Shown piece after piece: positions 17,100-26,477 of a stretch of DNA of 64,000 nt (positions are counted from its first letter, which is position 1; every line of letters begins with the position of its first letter). The notes under the pieces were generated by a model. That model was not told where the DNA came from. It saw only the letters and a list, made by a program, of their open reading frames with translations, and searched no databases. The translations under genes were made by a program, and so were the position numbers. The DNA is from Sphingobacterium paucimobilis HER1398 (GTDB taxonomy: Bacteria > Bacteroidota > Bacteroidia > Sphingobacteriales > Sphingobacteriaceae). Location of the stretch: the NCBI RefSeq assembly GCF_000416985.1, contig NZ_ATDL01000015.1, forward strand, positions 806,001-870,000, in the 5' to 3' direction.

Positions 17100-18725
17100 A
17101 TGTCAAAATTAAATCATCTATTACTTGCAATAATCGCAATTACGGTATTGTCCTGTTCAAAAAAAGGGGATGGTTACGGAGATGGCATCGCAATTATCAA
17201 AATAAACTTTGCCGGAGCTGAAGCTACAGATATAAATAACAAAACTCAAAAACAATCCAGTATCTCTTCGACAACTACAGGGAATCATTCATCGCCAATG
17301 ATCCAACAGGTAGAAATACCACTAAACGCCAACTATAAAATCGTCGCAACACTGACACCCGAAGCTGCACAAAATGTGGCGACCAAAACTGACAATACGA
17401 TTAAGACCAAGAGCCGTGTACAATCCGACCTTCCACCAGGTACCAAATATAGAATAATTGCGTATGATGAGTCAGGAGCATTTATGGAATATAAAGACTA
17501 TTCTGTAGGTGTGCCTTTGAGCAGTGACGATTCTTTTCGGGTACCAGCTGGAGAGCGCTATACCTTTGTGGGCTATTCGACTGGTACTACCCAAATCAGT
17601 GATCTCGACGATATTATGCCGTCCGGAAATTTTAGCACTGCTAAATTCAACAACGTCGATGGCAACAAACACTTTATGTATTATATAAAGCCTGCCAACA
17701 GTTATTCGGAAGGATTAACAACGCTAGATATTGTATTGAAACACGTATTCAGTCAGATCAAAACGACGATCACACTAGATAACGCTGTACCGGGCAGCCT
17801 GGAGACAATAGCCGCTGTAATAAAACCTCACCTAAACAAAGTAGATGTAACTGTAGATGGCTCTTCCCCAGACTATACCAATGGGACAGTAGCAAGCTCT
17901 GGTGCAACTGTTAATTTTGTCAATGCAGGAAATAATCGAAGTGCCGAGGCAACGACTATTGTAACAGCACAAGATCAAACATCTTCTGGTGGAGGCACCT
18001 TGATCATATCAAATGTAAGCATAGACGGAGAGAGTAGCACACAGGTACCTCCTGTTACCGGGCTCAAGATTATTCCTGGTGGCCGCTACGCTCTGACTCT
18101 AAATGTCACAAAATTCACCCCAGATGGACCTACAGATATCGACTACGGTGATGCCAAATGGGCATTGGCTAACCTAGTCTACGATCCGTCAACTGAAATC
18201 TATGGCTTTGCACCAACCAGTGGCGACTATGGCGATTATTGGTTCCCTGGCTACACATTACCTAAGCGACTGGATATCAGCAACCCAAATCCTGATTCAC
18301 CAGGCGATGTCAATGGAGCAAATGGAGACCCATGTGCTCTTGTACTTCCTTTAGGCGCTTGGCGACTCCCCACCGAGAGTGAATTTAGATCAATTGTCAG
18401 GGTCAGTGGTCTTCCCTTTCCACCCCTACGGTATATAGGCCCCTACAATGGCGCAGAAACAAACACTGGTATGTTTCTGGATACAAGTACACACCCTGGC
18501 AGTGAATATGAAAAATATCTTTTCTTTGTATACGGTGGATCGTACAATGACAACCCCTATAATGTAACACAACGAGGCGTAACAGGCTATTATCTATGCT
18601 CCTCACCAACCTTTCCTGGAGGTTATAAAATGATGCAATTTGGGAATAATATAAATACAGCCGAAGTAGCTAATAATATAAATCCTAAATCGGCCATGCA
18701 AATCCGCTGTGTGAGGTCAAATTAA
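17100..18725 (+). CDS. fimbrillin-like lipoprotein with a FISUMP/DUF1566-like C-terminal domain
   Basis: 541 aa from the ATG at 17100, which gives a clean lipoprotein signal with Cys19 (VLSC). The frame opens earlier at 17070, but that would overlap the 59-aa gene. The N-terminal two thirds resemble Mfa-like/fimbrillin proteins: PGTKYRIIAYDE, then AGERYTFVGYSTG, then LDIVLKHVFSQIKTTI. The C-terminal part has YGDYWFPGY, GAWRLPTESEFRSIV and a final QIRCVRSN, which is typical of FISUMP/DUF1566-type surface modules. The protein is probably exposed on the outer membrane. It shares its N-terminal architecture with the product of 9917 but has a different C-terminal domain. Confidence 0.75.
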   Translation: MSKLNHLLLAIIAITVLSCSKKGDGYGDGIAIIKINFAGAEATDINNKTQKQSSISSTTTGNHSSPMIQQVEIPLNANYKIVATLTPEAAQNVATKTDNTIKTKSRVQSDLPPGTKYRIIAYDESGAFMEYKDYSVGVPLSSDDSFRVPAGERYTFVGYSTGTTQISDLDDIMPSGNFSTAKFNNVDGNKHFMYYIKPANSYSEGLTTLDIVLKHVFSQIKTTITLDNAVPGSLETIAAVIKPHLNKVDVTVDGSSPDYTNGTVASSGATVNFVNAGNNRSAEATTIVTAQDQTSSGGGTLIISNVSIDGESSTQVPPVTGLKIIPGGRYALTLNVTKFTPDGPTDIDYGDAKWALANLVYDPSTEIYGFAPTSGDYGDYWFPGYTLPKRLDISNPNPDSPGDVNGANGDPCALVLPLGAWRLPTESEFRSIVRVSGLPFPPLRYIGPYNGAETNTGMFLDTSTHPGSEYEKYLFFVYGGSYNDNPYNVTQRGVTGYYLCSSPTFPGGYKMMQFGNNINTAEVANNINPKSAMQIRCVRSN

Positions 18726-18886
18726 AAGAAAAGTTAAAACTTCACTCAATTCCAGAGCGTCGAGCATCGCCATGTTAACGCCTTCGCCTGCAAATGGTGG
18801 CATGACATGTGCCGCATCGCCAATCAATGTTAAATGGGCTTGAATTTCCCAGCTTTGGTCAAGCGGCATACAGTCGGCGTATACTA
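18717..18886 (-). pseudogene. fragment of a TetX-like FAD-dependent monooxygenase
   Basis: On the minus strand about 50 codons encode LTLIGDAAHVMPPFAGEGVN followed by MAMLDALELSE. This is the GD-motif region of TetX-type flavin monooxygenases, where GDAAH binds the FAD ribityl and PPFAGxGVN is family-specific. Nothing upstream supplies the N-terminal FAD-binding part, because the recombinase-like gene ends here. The frame stops at 18717-18719, inside the end of the facing fimbrillin-like gene, well short of the family's usual C-terminus. It is a remnant of a roughly 380-aa gene, truncated on both sides. Confidence 0.8.
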
Positions 18887-20899
18887 TTTCCTGGGAGGGA
18901 AAAAGAACAGTCTGGGATTCATCTTAAAATAGATCCAAACCGCTTTTATCATTTTCCCAAGTTCATTGGACGAAAGGTTGCGTGACCGAAAAGCCAGTAA
19001 CAAGGATAGACTGAAACTGACCAAGAAGTTAAAAAATCCAATAATACCTATACCTAAAATACCCCATATCCACATATCTGTCGTCAGTCTCATGTCATGT
19101 CCAAACAGCCCCAACGCTAGGTTGCCGCTTGCAAAAGTGATGTGACGAATATCGAGATCCAAGCCAAGGAACAATCCTATGGAAGCCGTAGATCCCATAA
19201 ATACGCCAAACCAAAGGTTAGATACGATACCGGCCCATTTCTTTTCATAGAAGGAAGCAATCTTTTCAGTCTTGGCTCTGCCAAACACCCGCTTTAACAA
19301 GGGATGCTCCTGAATACGGTAATAAACGGTATTGTGCTTGTCCCGATTGGCCACGCTCCCCGCAATGATACCCGAAAGGAACAAGAATACACCGGCGATG
19401 GATGCATGCAAGATGACATGTGTCTTGGTAGGATTGAGATCATCTACCAGATGTAACCACTTGGTACTCGCTATATTGACGTCCCAAAGCACTTGTATAC
19501 CACGAGCCAATAAAAAACTAATGGGAAAAGCCATGATCACGTTACCTACAAAAGCAATAAACTGCGAGCGGAACAGGCGGGCGAAAAATTGCGCAAAGGT
19601 CCAATACCTGTATTTGTCTCTGCTTAGGTCGGACACGCCCTGCTCGATAGCGGAAACAAGTGCCGAAGCCGTCATCGCCGGCTGCTTGGTCGCTAGTGTA
19701 GCTCCAAAAAGATAGATCAGCGTAAAGCCAATAGCATAGTTCAAGCTGTATAATAACGCATGACCAAACTCACTGGTATCGACATTGCTGAGCAAGAGCT
19801 TGACAATACACATGGCGCCTACAATAAATCCACCACCACAGGCTGAAAAAAACATGTGCCAATAGTCCTTTCTGCCCGATGTGATATAATGCTCACCGGT
19901 CTGTGCGGTATGATGTGTAATCTCGTAGGCAAGCAGTTGTGTACTTTGATTAACCAGTTTTCGGACATTGGTCTTCCGTGAATTATAGCCGATCAGTGTA
20001 ATGGCCAACAAAATAGTCTTTTCTACTTTGTGGGGTAAAGTATCGATAACGAGAAACGACAATATCTCTTTGATGCGTTCCAACTGTTGTCGTATACGCA
20101 ACAACGACTGATTGACCTTGAGGGATATCCCAAACTGGTGTGAATTCGCAAATGCCGTTTCAATATAATTCTCACACTGCCTGTGGAGTACCAGAATCTG
20201 TTTGTAGGAGAGATCAGATGAGGTGATATATTTTTCCTCAGATTGGAGAATCCGATCATTCAACTCTGTAAACTCGCGCATAATCGCAATAAATGGGCTG
20301 TCAAAATTCCGTAACTCGGGTACCATCTTGTTGACATCGGTTTCCATAGCCCGACCGGTAATACGCTGCACCAACAGTTCGAGACCGTAAAGTATCTCGG
20401 TCATCCCATGACCTGTATCCTGGTCATATACGGATCGAAACTCACATAACGAAAAGAGCTGCTCCAACTGCTCCATGGGAATAGCAGCAACCCAATCGGC
20501 ATCCCTAATGGAATAAAAAACCTGATTGAACAAATACTGTAAGGTGTCTTTGGGTGGTTGATAAGGCAAATATCGCTCACCGATCCGCTTCCTCAATTCG
20601 TAACCGAAGTCTGCATAACTGATAATCCCGGTATCTGATATCAACTGATCAAAATCCCGCTGCACCAGCAGCCTATTTAGATAGGCCACCAATTGCTTGC
20701 GCTGGGTGTCCGACTCTCGTAAATAATCCAACAAGAATTCGATAGAGACGGGATTGGATTGCTGACCGCGCTTGGGTCGAACTATAGCGACGACCGCAAC
20801 TAAAAGTTCAACATCGACATAATAGGGACTGTGCAGCTCAACCGCAAAATGGTCAAACAGATTACGCAACTGGGTTAGTTTGCTTTCATAAGCTACCAT
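18884..20899 (-). CDS. Gcr/'site-specific recombinase' family membrane protein
   Basis: 671 aa. The sequence matches the family annotated from Neisseria Gcr as site-specific recombinase (PF10136-type): an N-terminal soluble helical region with LVAVVAIVRPKR, then several membrane helices in the C-terminal half (for example FFSACGGGFIVGAMCIVKLL and GVFLFLSGIIAGSVANRDKH), ending in FKMNPRLFFFPPRK. I see no tyrosine- or serine-recombinase active site, so the historic name may be misleading and a membrane function is more likely. Its stop is immediately followed by the TetX-like remnant, and its 5' end is divergent from sigma locus 2. Confidence 0.75.
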   Translation of the reverse strand: MVAYESKLTQLRNLFDHFAVELHSPYYVDVELLVAVVAIVRPKRGQQSNPVSIEFLLDYLRESDTQRKQLVAYLNRLLVQRDFDQLISDTGIISYADFGYELRKRIGERYLPYQPPKDTLQYLFNQVFYSIRDADWVAAIPMEQLEQLFSLCEFRSVYDQDTGHGMTEILYGLELLVQRITGRAMETDVNKMVPELRNFDSPFIAIMREFTELNDRILQSEEKYITSSDLSYKQILVLHRQCENYIETAFANSHQFGISLKVNQSLLRIRQQLERIKEILSFLVIDTLPHKVEKTILLAITLIGYNSRKTNVRKLVNQSTQLLAYEITHHTAQTGEHYITSGRKDYWHMFFSACGGGFIVGAMCIVKLLLSNVDTSEFGHALLYSLNYAIGFTLIYLFGATLATKQPAMTASALVSAIEQGVSDLSRDKYRYWTFAQFFARLFRSQFIAFVGNVIMAFPISFLLARGIQVLWDVNIASTKWLHLVDDLNPTKTHVILHASIAGVFLFLSGIIAGSVANRDKHNTVYYRIQEHPLLKRVFGRAKTEKIASFYEKKWAGIVSNLWFGVFMGSTASIGLFLGLDLDIRHITFASGNLALGLFGHDMRLTTDMWIWGILGIGIIGFFNFLVSFSLSLLLAFRSRNLSSNELGKMIKAVWIYFKMNPRLFFFPPRK

Positions 20900-21207
20900 A
20901 AATCATATTGGATTTTCAACATACACGACTGCTTCTGATGCATATTCCTTTTCTATGGACAAATTTTAGACCGAACTCATGTGAAAGGTATAAAATCTTT
21001 TTTTAATCAAAAAAAAGGCCTCTAAAATTTATTGTTTAACGATCATTCTATTTTAAAACAGAAGATGATCGAGCAAAATGACAGTACGCTATAGGGTATC
21101 TTATTAAAATATAAATGAATAAAACTCTATATTTGACACTTGTTAAAAAATCCGCAGCAAGACGAGACGGAAGTACATCATCAGGAACTAACTGATCTTT
21201 AGATAAA
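20900..21207. other. 308-bp divergent intergenic region
   Basis: It separates the Gcr-like gene (minus) from the ECF sigma gene (plus). On the plus strand TATATTTG at 21128-21135 fits the -7 consensus, with no clear TTG at -33. On the minus strand only a near-match to the -7 box (one base too long, around 20959-20967) is visible. No gene is seen. Confidence 0.5.
21128..21135 (+). promoter_or_regulatory. -7 box for the locus 2 sigma factor
   Basis: TATATTTG is an exact TAnnTTTG, giving a leader of about 65 nt before the ATG at 21208. No TTG is present at the expected -33 distance. Confidence 0.45.
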
Positions 21208-21810
21208 ATGGCTCAAAAGGAGAAAGACTTCATAGAGCACCTTGCAAAGGGGGCCAATCAGGCTTTTCAAATGCTTTTTGAGAAGTATTGGTCGCATGTC
21301 TTTAGTACCGTAAAAAAACTGGTCAAGTCTCCGGAACTCGCTGAAGATATCGCGCAGGAAATATTTGTTAAAGTATGGCATCGCCGGGAGGAACTCAGCA
21401 CCATTAGTAACATAGAGGCTTATCTATATACGGTATCTAAAAATACGACGCTGGATGCGCTGCGAAAGAAAGTACTGATAACAGAGAATATCGATCAGCT
21501 CATTCACTATTTTAAAGATCAGGCGCTCACGCCTCAACAACGACTGGAATATCAAGAATTACAACAGAATATACAACAAGCGATAGATACACTCCCGGAA
21601 AAGGTCAAAGAGGTTTTTGTATTGAGCAGGTTCGAAGGGCTATCCCACGAAGAAATCTCCGAAAAACTCAACATATCTATCACTTCTTCAAAAACTTATA
21701 TCGTACGTGCACTAAAACTTATCAGAGCCTATATGGCCACAAATACGGATCTGCCGCTACTCGTGATGGCAGCACTGCTACTCGAAGAAATAATTTCTCA
21801 CACAAAATAA
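21208..21810 (+). CDS. ECF RNA polymerase sigma factor of nutrient locus 2
   Basis: 200 aa. Region 2 is seen at LAEDIAQEIFVKVWHRREEL and region 4 at LPEKVKEVFVLSRFEGLSHE followed by EISEKLNISITSSKTYIVRA. The C-terminal hydrophobic tail (LPLLVMAALLLEEII) is typical of Bacteroidota sigma factors linked to FecR/SusC. It starts a plus-strand locus of sigma, FecR, SusC, SusD and two proteases. It is expected to activate the operon when the SusC STN domain signals through FecR. Confidence 0.94.
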   Translation: MAQKEKDFIEHLAKGANQAFQMLFEKYWSHVFSTVKKLVKSPELAEDIAQEIFVKVWHRREELSTISNIEAYLYTVSKNTTLDALRKKVLITENIDQLIHYFKDQALTPQQRLEYQELQQNIQQAIDTLPEKVKEVFVLSRFEGLSHEEISEKLNISITSSKTYIVRALKLIRAYMATNTDLPLLVMAALLLEEIISHTK

Positions 21811-21879
21811 CTTTTCACTGTCTTCCTAATCTTATTTTCTACGTCTATCATTTTAGGAGGGCATTAGCTATATCTTTTA

Positions 21880-23046
21880 ATGGAAAATAGACAGACACTG
21901 GAAGAACTTTATGACGGATATATTCTCGGCCAACTGAGTGCCGAAGAATTAATGGATTTTATACAACGAGTCCAGGAGTCCGACAATGCTCCTATTTTGG
22001 AACAACTAGTCGATAACTCTTTTTCCCAGCACACGATCGTCGTGGATGAGCTGGAGGGCAAAAAAGCATTCTATCGTTTTCAGAAGCGCTTGCAATTGTC
22101 GAACGATACCCCTACGCCTTCTCCTCGCACAAAATCATCGCTGCATAAGCTATGGCGGTATGTTGCAGCTACGGCAGCTATCTTACTTATGGTTTTTCTG
22201 GGCAAACAGTATTCCATACAACGGTCTTCGGAGGTAAAAGTAGCACACTACCAAAGCATCCAGGATATCAAGCCTGGAAATACCATCGCTTATATTGAAA
22301 ATACAAACGGCATACAGACGCCATTGGCTGCCGAGGGCGAATTGTTCGTACGGGACAGTTACCTACAGGACGGAAGTGGCCATATCCTACCCCATCAAAA
22401 AGTCGATGAGGAATGGTTGAATCTGGTTGTTCCAAAAGGTGGAAAGTATAGCATCACGCTGTCCGACGGCAGTAAAGTCATCATTAACTCTGACTCTAAG
22501 CTTTCGTTTCCAAAGCATTTTACCGCAACAGACCGTCATATCAAACTCCGTGGGGAGGCTTATTTTGAGGTCAGCCATAATCCCGAAAAACCATTTATCG
22601 TAGAGACAGCATTACAAAGGGTTCGGGTTTTAGGAACCAGCTTCAATATAGCTGCTTATCCTGAAGAACGCACTGTCACGACCTTGGTCACTGGAAAAGT
22701 CAATATCAACACAGCTGATGAAAGCCGTAGCCTAGAACCAGGAATGCAGGGAATAATTACCTCTGGTATGATACAGGTGCAACCTGCTGATCTGGAATCG
22801 GCCCTGGCCTGGAAAAATGACAAATTTGTATTCGTAAAAACCCCGCTAACCGATATTATCAAACAGCTGGAACGCTGGTATAATGTATCCATAAATATAC
22901 AAGCGGGATCAGAGTCCTTGTCGCAAAAGACATTCAGTGGTACTATCGCTAAAGATGCTTCTTTTGAGGAGCTTCTAAAATTATTTAAAACGACGGAATC
23001 CATTAAGGTGGAAGTCAGAGAAGGGAGGATATATCTCATGAAATAG
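21880..23046 (+). CDS. FecR-family anti-sigma factor
   Basis: 388 aa. It has a cytoplasmic N-terminal part with LSAEELMDFIQRV, one membrane helix (about 91-108, WRYVAATAAILLMVFLG), a periplasmic FecR domain with VVPKGGKYSITLSDGSKV, GEAYFEVSHN and VRVLGTSFNI, and a C-terminal DUF4974-type domain with KTPLTDIIKQLERWYNVSI. A loop (about residues 115-190, including TPLAAEGELF) precedes the FecR core. The gene sits 69 nt after the sigma gene and 83 nt before susC, and forms the signalling relay with both. Confidence 0.94.
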   Translation: MENRQTLEELYDGYILGQLSAEELMDFIQRVQESDNAPILEQLVDNSFSQHTIVVDELEGKKAFYRFQKRLQLSNDTPTPSPRTKSSLHKLWRYVAATAAILLMVFLGKQYSIQRSSEVKVAHYQSIQDIKPGNTIAYIENTNGIQTPLAAEGELFVRDSYLQDGSGHILPHQKVDEEWLNLVVPKGGKYSITLSDGSKVIINSDSKLSFPKHFTATDRHIKLRGEAYFEVSHNPEKPFIVETALQRVRVLGTSFNIAAYPEERTVTTLVTGKVNINTADESRSLEPGMQGIITSGMIQVQPADLESALAWKNDKFVFVKTPLTDIIKQLERWYNVSINIQAGSESLSQKTFSGTIAKDASFEELLKLFKTTESIKVEVREGRIYLMK

Positions 23047-23068
23047 AACTGACCAACCGAATAACTGC

Positions 23069-23090
23069 ACTGGCAACAACGATTGTCAGT
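23069..23090 (+). other. short intercistronic hairpin between fecR and susC
   Basis: ACTGGCAA (23069-23076) pairs with TTGTCAGT (23083-23090), including one G-U pair, in the 83-nt gap before susC. It occupies the same position as the hairpins at 7914-7983 in locus 1, which suggests a common attenuation or mRNA-processing point. Confidence 0.35.
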
Positions 23091-23129
23091 AACCTAAATA
23101 AGAATAAAGTACACCTAATTACTCAATTT

Positions 23130-26100
23130 ATGAAGTTTAAAATAGCACTATTATTTGCGCTGACTTTTGTATTCTTTTCCTTTCGCGTGAGCTCGCAAAG
23201 TATAAGTATACAGGGCAATAACCTGCAGATTATCTACCTCATCAAGGAGATACAAAAGCAAAGTGGTCATAATTTCTTATACGACGACCAGTTGCTTGCA
23301 GGTATAGGTACACAACACGTATCACTTAAAAACGTCAGCGTCGAAGACGCCCTGCGTTCTATTCTCAAAAACACAAACATCGGCTATGTAATCGGCGAAA
23401 AAAGCATTGTGCTAAAACAAAAGCAATCTGCAACAGCTGCTGCAACAACGATTACCAAACAGCAACAGACCGTATCTGGAACAGTTTACAACGAACTGAA
23501 CAACAGCATGACTAGTGCTACCGTGAAAAACAAGCGAACGGGCACCGTGGTGCTGACCAACAGTCAGGGCGAATTCAGCATTGCTGCAGAGCCCAATGAC
23601 GTACTGGAATGCACGTTCTTAGGTTATCAACGTACCGAGATTAAAGTCAAAAATGCGGCCAATGCCATTCGTTTTGTCCTTTCAAAGAGCACGACAGAAT
23701 TGAGCGATATCATTGTCGTCGGCTATGGGGTACAAAAGCGTAAACAGATCACTGGCGCCATCAATACGATCAAAGGCGAAGAACTTGCACAATCTCCTGC
23801 TGTAAATATTTCGAATACGCTGATGGGCCGGGCTCCCGGTATCAGCTCGAACATGACTTCGGGAGCTCCTGACCGGGATCGTGCCGAGATAAAAATACGT
23901 GGTATGGGCAATGCCCTCATCGTTATCGATGGTGTCGCGCGCGAAGGCCAAGGGATGATAGGAATGGAAATCGACAAACTCGATCCCAACACGATCGAAA
24001 GTATTACGGTATTAAAGGATGCTGCTGCTGCCGTGTATGGTACTCGCGGAGCCAATGGGGTAATCCTAGTCACCACAAAAAAAGGTGCACGGGAAAAACT
24101 AGATATTCAGTATGGTGGTCAGTTCGGCCTGCAAAAGAGCACGAGATTACCACGCTTCTTGGATTCCTACAATTATGCCTTGCTCAACAATGAGATGTAT
24201 GCTAATGATATCCTGGAGAAAGGCAGCTCCTCCAAAACAAAATATACCGACGAGGAGCTTCAAAAATTCTTGGACGGCTCGGATCCGGACCGCTATCCGA
24301 ACACCAACTGGTACAACGAGGTCTTACGAGAATCTGCCGCTGTACAGAAGCACCACATTAACGTGAGTGGCGGCAGTAAAAACGCACGCTATTTTACCAG
24401 TGGCTCGTTTACAGATCAGAATGGACTGATGAAAACATCGGGATTCAAGCGCTATGGCTTGGTCAATAATGCGGACTATGATGTCAGCAAGTACACTAAT
24501 CTAGCCGTAAACATCAACTATATCACGGAAACTGCGAATAATCCGAGCAGCCATGCCGAGAATATTTTCAGCAGATTGGCATCTCTTGGTTCTATCGCTC
24601 CGGCTCGCTTTTCCAATGGTTATTACGCCTATTCGGGCTATTCGGGCAATCCGCTTACAGACATCATGCCGGAATCGGGCTATGATCGCAATACGCGTAA
24701 TGTATTCACCACTTCTCTACGCTTGACCCAGCAGATACCGTATATTAAAGGTCTATCTGCAGGAGCTGTCGTAACCATAGATCGCAACAACTCTTTCCAG
24801 AAGGCATTTACCGCATCTGTACCCCAATATACCTTGGCACAGACCACCGATGATTATACCTTACAGAATGGAACAGAGAAGCCTCGCTTGTCGGAAACCT
24901 ACAACCAGAATAACAACGTCAACGTACAGGTAAAACTAAACTATGTAAAAGGCTTTAAAGCACACCACGTCGATGCCATGGTACTGTATGAACAGAATGA
25001 GTTTGGCAGTGAGACGATGACGGCTTCGAGAAGCAACTACCCAGTGGCCAGTCTGGATCAATTGTTCCTGGGAGATGCCAGCACACAGAAAAACTTAGGT
25101 TCATCGACGGAGAATGCTCGTCGCAGCGTCGTCGGTAGAGCGATCTACAACTATAAGCAACGATATATCGTAGAAGGCAGTTTCCGTTACGACAGTTCGC
25201 CTTACTATCCAAAAGATAAAAGAGATGCTTTCTTCCCTGCGGTATCTGCCGCATGGATTCTGTCTGACGAAGATTTCATCAAAAAGAACTATAGATTTGT
25301 CGACAACCTCAAGCTACGCTCTTCTTACGGACGCTTAGGCAACGATGGTGGAAATCTCTACACTTACTTTTACAACTATGCCGTGATGCCCGCAGGTTAT
25401 GTATTCGGCACCAACAATACGATCACTCCGCTGACCCGGATTTCGAACCTGACGGTTCCGAATACCAATATCACATGGGAGAAGGTCAACTCTTTCGACA
25501 TCGGACTGGATGCCAGTCTATGGCGAGGAAAGCTGGCATTTGAGTTGGATTATTACAACAAGAGCAAGTTTGACATCCTACGCTCCCGTTCCTACGATGT
25601 ACCCTTGTCGTTTGGTATGACGCCTGCACTACAAAACTTTGCCAAGGAACGCTATTACGGCTATGAAGCGTCCGTATCTCACCGCAGTAAAGTACGTGCC
25701 GTACAACTCAATGCCCGTCTCAATGTCACCTTGACAAAGAGTAAAGCAATTGACTATGGCGAGAATGATGCGGTCCTGCCGGGCAACCGTCAAGAGGGAA
25801 GTCCTATCGGAATGGTGCGCATACTGAAAGCTAATGGCATATTCAGGGATGAAGCTGATGTAGCCAACTGGCCACAGTACAAGAGCAGCCCCAACGGAAC
25901 ACCTTATGCTCCGAAACCTGGTGACATCCGTTACGAAGACATTAATGGGGATGGTATCGTAGAGCTATATAGTGGCAGTCCAGACCGTGCTTTCGAAGCG
26001 AGATATATCTATCCGCCAACAGTATTTGGTCTGAATATCGGTGCGGCATGGAAAGGCTTGTCTGTAGATGCTTTCTTCCAAGCAGCCAAAGACGTTTTCA

Positions 26101-26465
26101 TCAACTATACCGCAGCCAATGATATGGCCAATTTTCATGAGATACACCTCGACAGATGGACACCGGACAACCTCGATGCGAGCTATCCGAGATTACTTTC
26201 GAACTATGAAAACAACAGACTGCCATCTACATTCTTTGTGAAAAGCGGTGACTATATAAAACTCCGTACCGCCCAAATGGCATACACTGTTCCAAAGGAA
26301 TTGCTGACGCGTACGGGGCTAAACTCACTAGCATTTACCCTACAGGGACAGAATCTATTCACCATTAGCAAAAACAGACGTTACGACCCGGAGTCCACTG
26401 GAAATACGGCGAATCTATATCCGCCACAGCGTATATTTTCTCTAGGTGTCCGTGTAGGTCTTTAA
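23130..26465 (+). CDS. SusC/RagA-like TonB-dependent transporter with STN domain
   Basis: 1111 aa. It has a signal peptide (about residues 1-22, ending in RVSSQS), an STN domain (about 25-95) with LVEDALRSIL-like repeats of the fold, a carboxypeptidase-like domain (about 110-185), the family signature DIIVVGYGVQKRKQITGAI, a plug with ALIVIDGVAREG and AAAAVYGTRGANGVILV, and a beta-barrel ending in GVRVGL. The barrel imports large substrates that are captured by the SusD encoded 12 nt downstream. Its STN domain matches the upstream FecR. The downstream proteases suggest peptides as cargo. Confidence 0.95.
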   Translation: MKFKIALLFALTFVFFSFRVSSQSISIQGNNLQIIYLIKEIQKQSGHNFLYDDQLLAGIGTQHVSLKNVSVEDALRSILKNTNIGYVIGEKSIVLKQKQSATAAATTITKQQQTVSGTVYNELNNSMTSATVKNKRTGTVVLTNSQGEFSIAAEPNDVLECTFLGYQRTEIKVKNAANAIRFVLSKSTTELSDIIVVGYGVQKRKQITGAINTIKGEELAQSPAVNISNTLMGRAPGISSNMTSGAPDRDRAEIKIRGMGNALIVIDGVAREGQGMIGMEIDKLDPNTIESITVLKDAAAAVYGTRGANGVILVTTKKGAREKLDIQYGGQFGLQKSTRLPRFLDSYNYALLNNEMYANDILEKGSSSKTKYTDEELQKFLDGSDPDRYPNTNWYNEVLRESAAVQKHHINVSGGSKNARYFTSGSFTDQNGLMKTSGFKRYGLVNNADYDVSKYTNLAVNINYITETANNPSSHAENIFSRLASLGSIAPARFSNGYYAYSGYSGNPLTDIMPESGYDRNTRNVFTTSLRLTQQIPYIKGLSAGAVVTIDRNNSFQKAFTASVPQYTLAQTTDDYTLQNGTEKPRLSETYNQNNNVNVQVKLNYVKGFKAHHVDAMVLYEQNEFGSETMTASRSNYPVASLDQLFLGDASTQKNLGSSTENARRSVVGRAIYNYKQRYIVEGSFRYDSSPYYPKDKRDAFFPAVSAAWILSDEDFIKKNYRFVDNLKLRSSYGRLGNDGGNLYTYFYNYAVMPAGYVFGTNNTITPLTRISNLTVPNTNITWEKVNSFDIGLDASLWRGKLAFELDYYNKSKFDILRSRSYDVPLSFGMTPALQNFAKERYYGYEASVSHRSKVRAVQLNARLNVTLTKSKAIDYGENDAVLPGNRQEGSPIGMVRILKANGIFRDEADVANWPQYKSSPNGTPYAPKPGDIRYEDINGDGIVELYSGSPDRAFEARYIYPPTVFGLNIGAAWKGLSVDAFFQAAKDVFINYTAANDMANFHEIHLDRWTPDNLDASYPRLLSNYENNRLPSTFFVKSGDYIKLRTAQMAYTVPKELLTRTGLNSLAFTLQGQNLFTISKNRRYDPESTGNTANLYPPQRIFSLGVRVGL

Positions 26466-26477
26466 TTCAATACAGTT

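Noticed and set aside
18884-18910. Fusion of the recombinase-like gene with the TetX-like fragment
   Set aside because: The recombinase-like frame stops at 18884 with the family-typical FFFPPRK end, and the TetX-like codons lie in a different frame.
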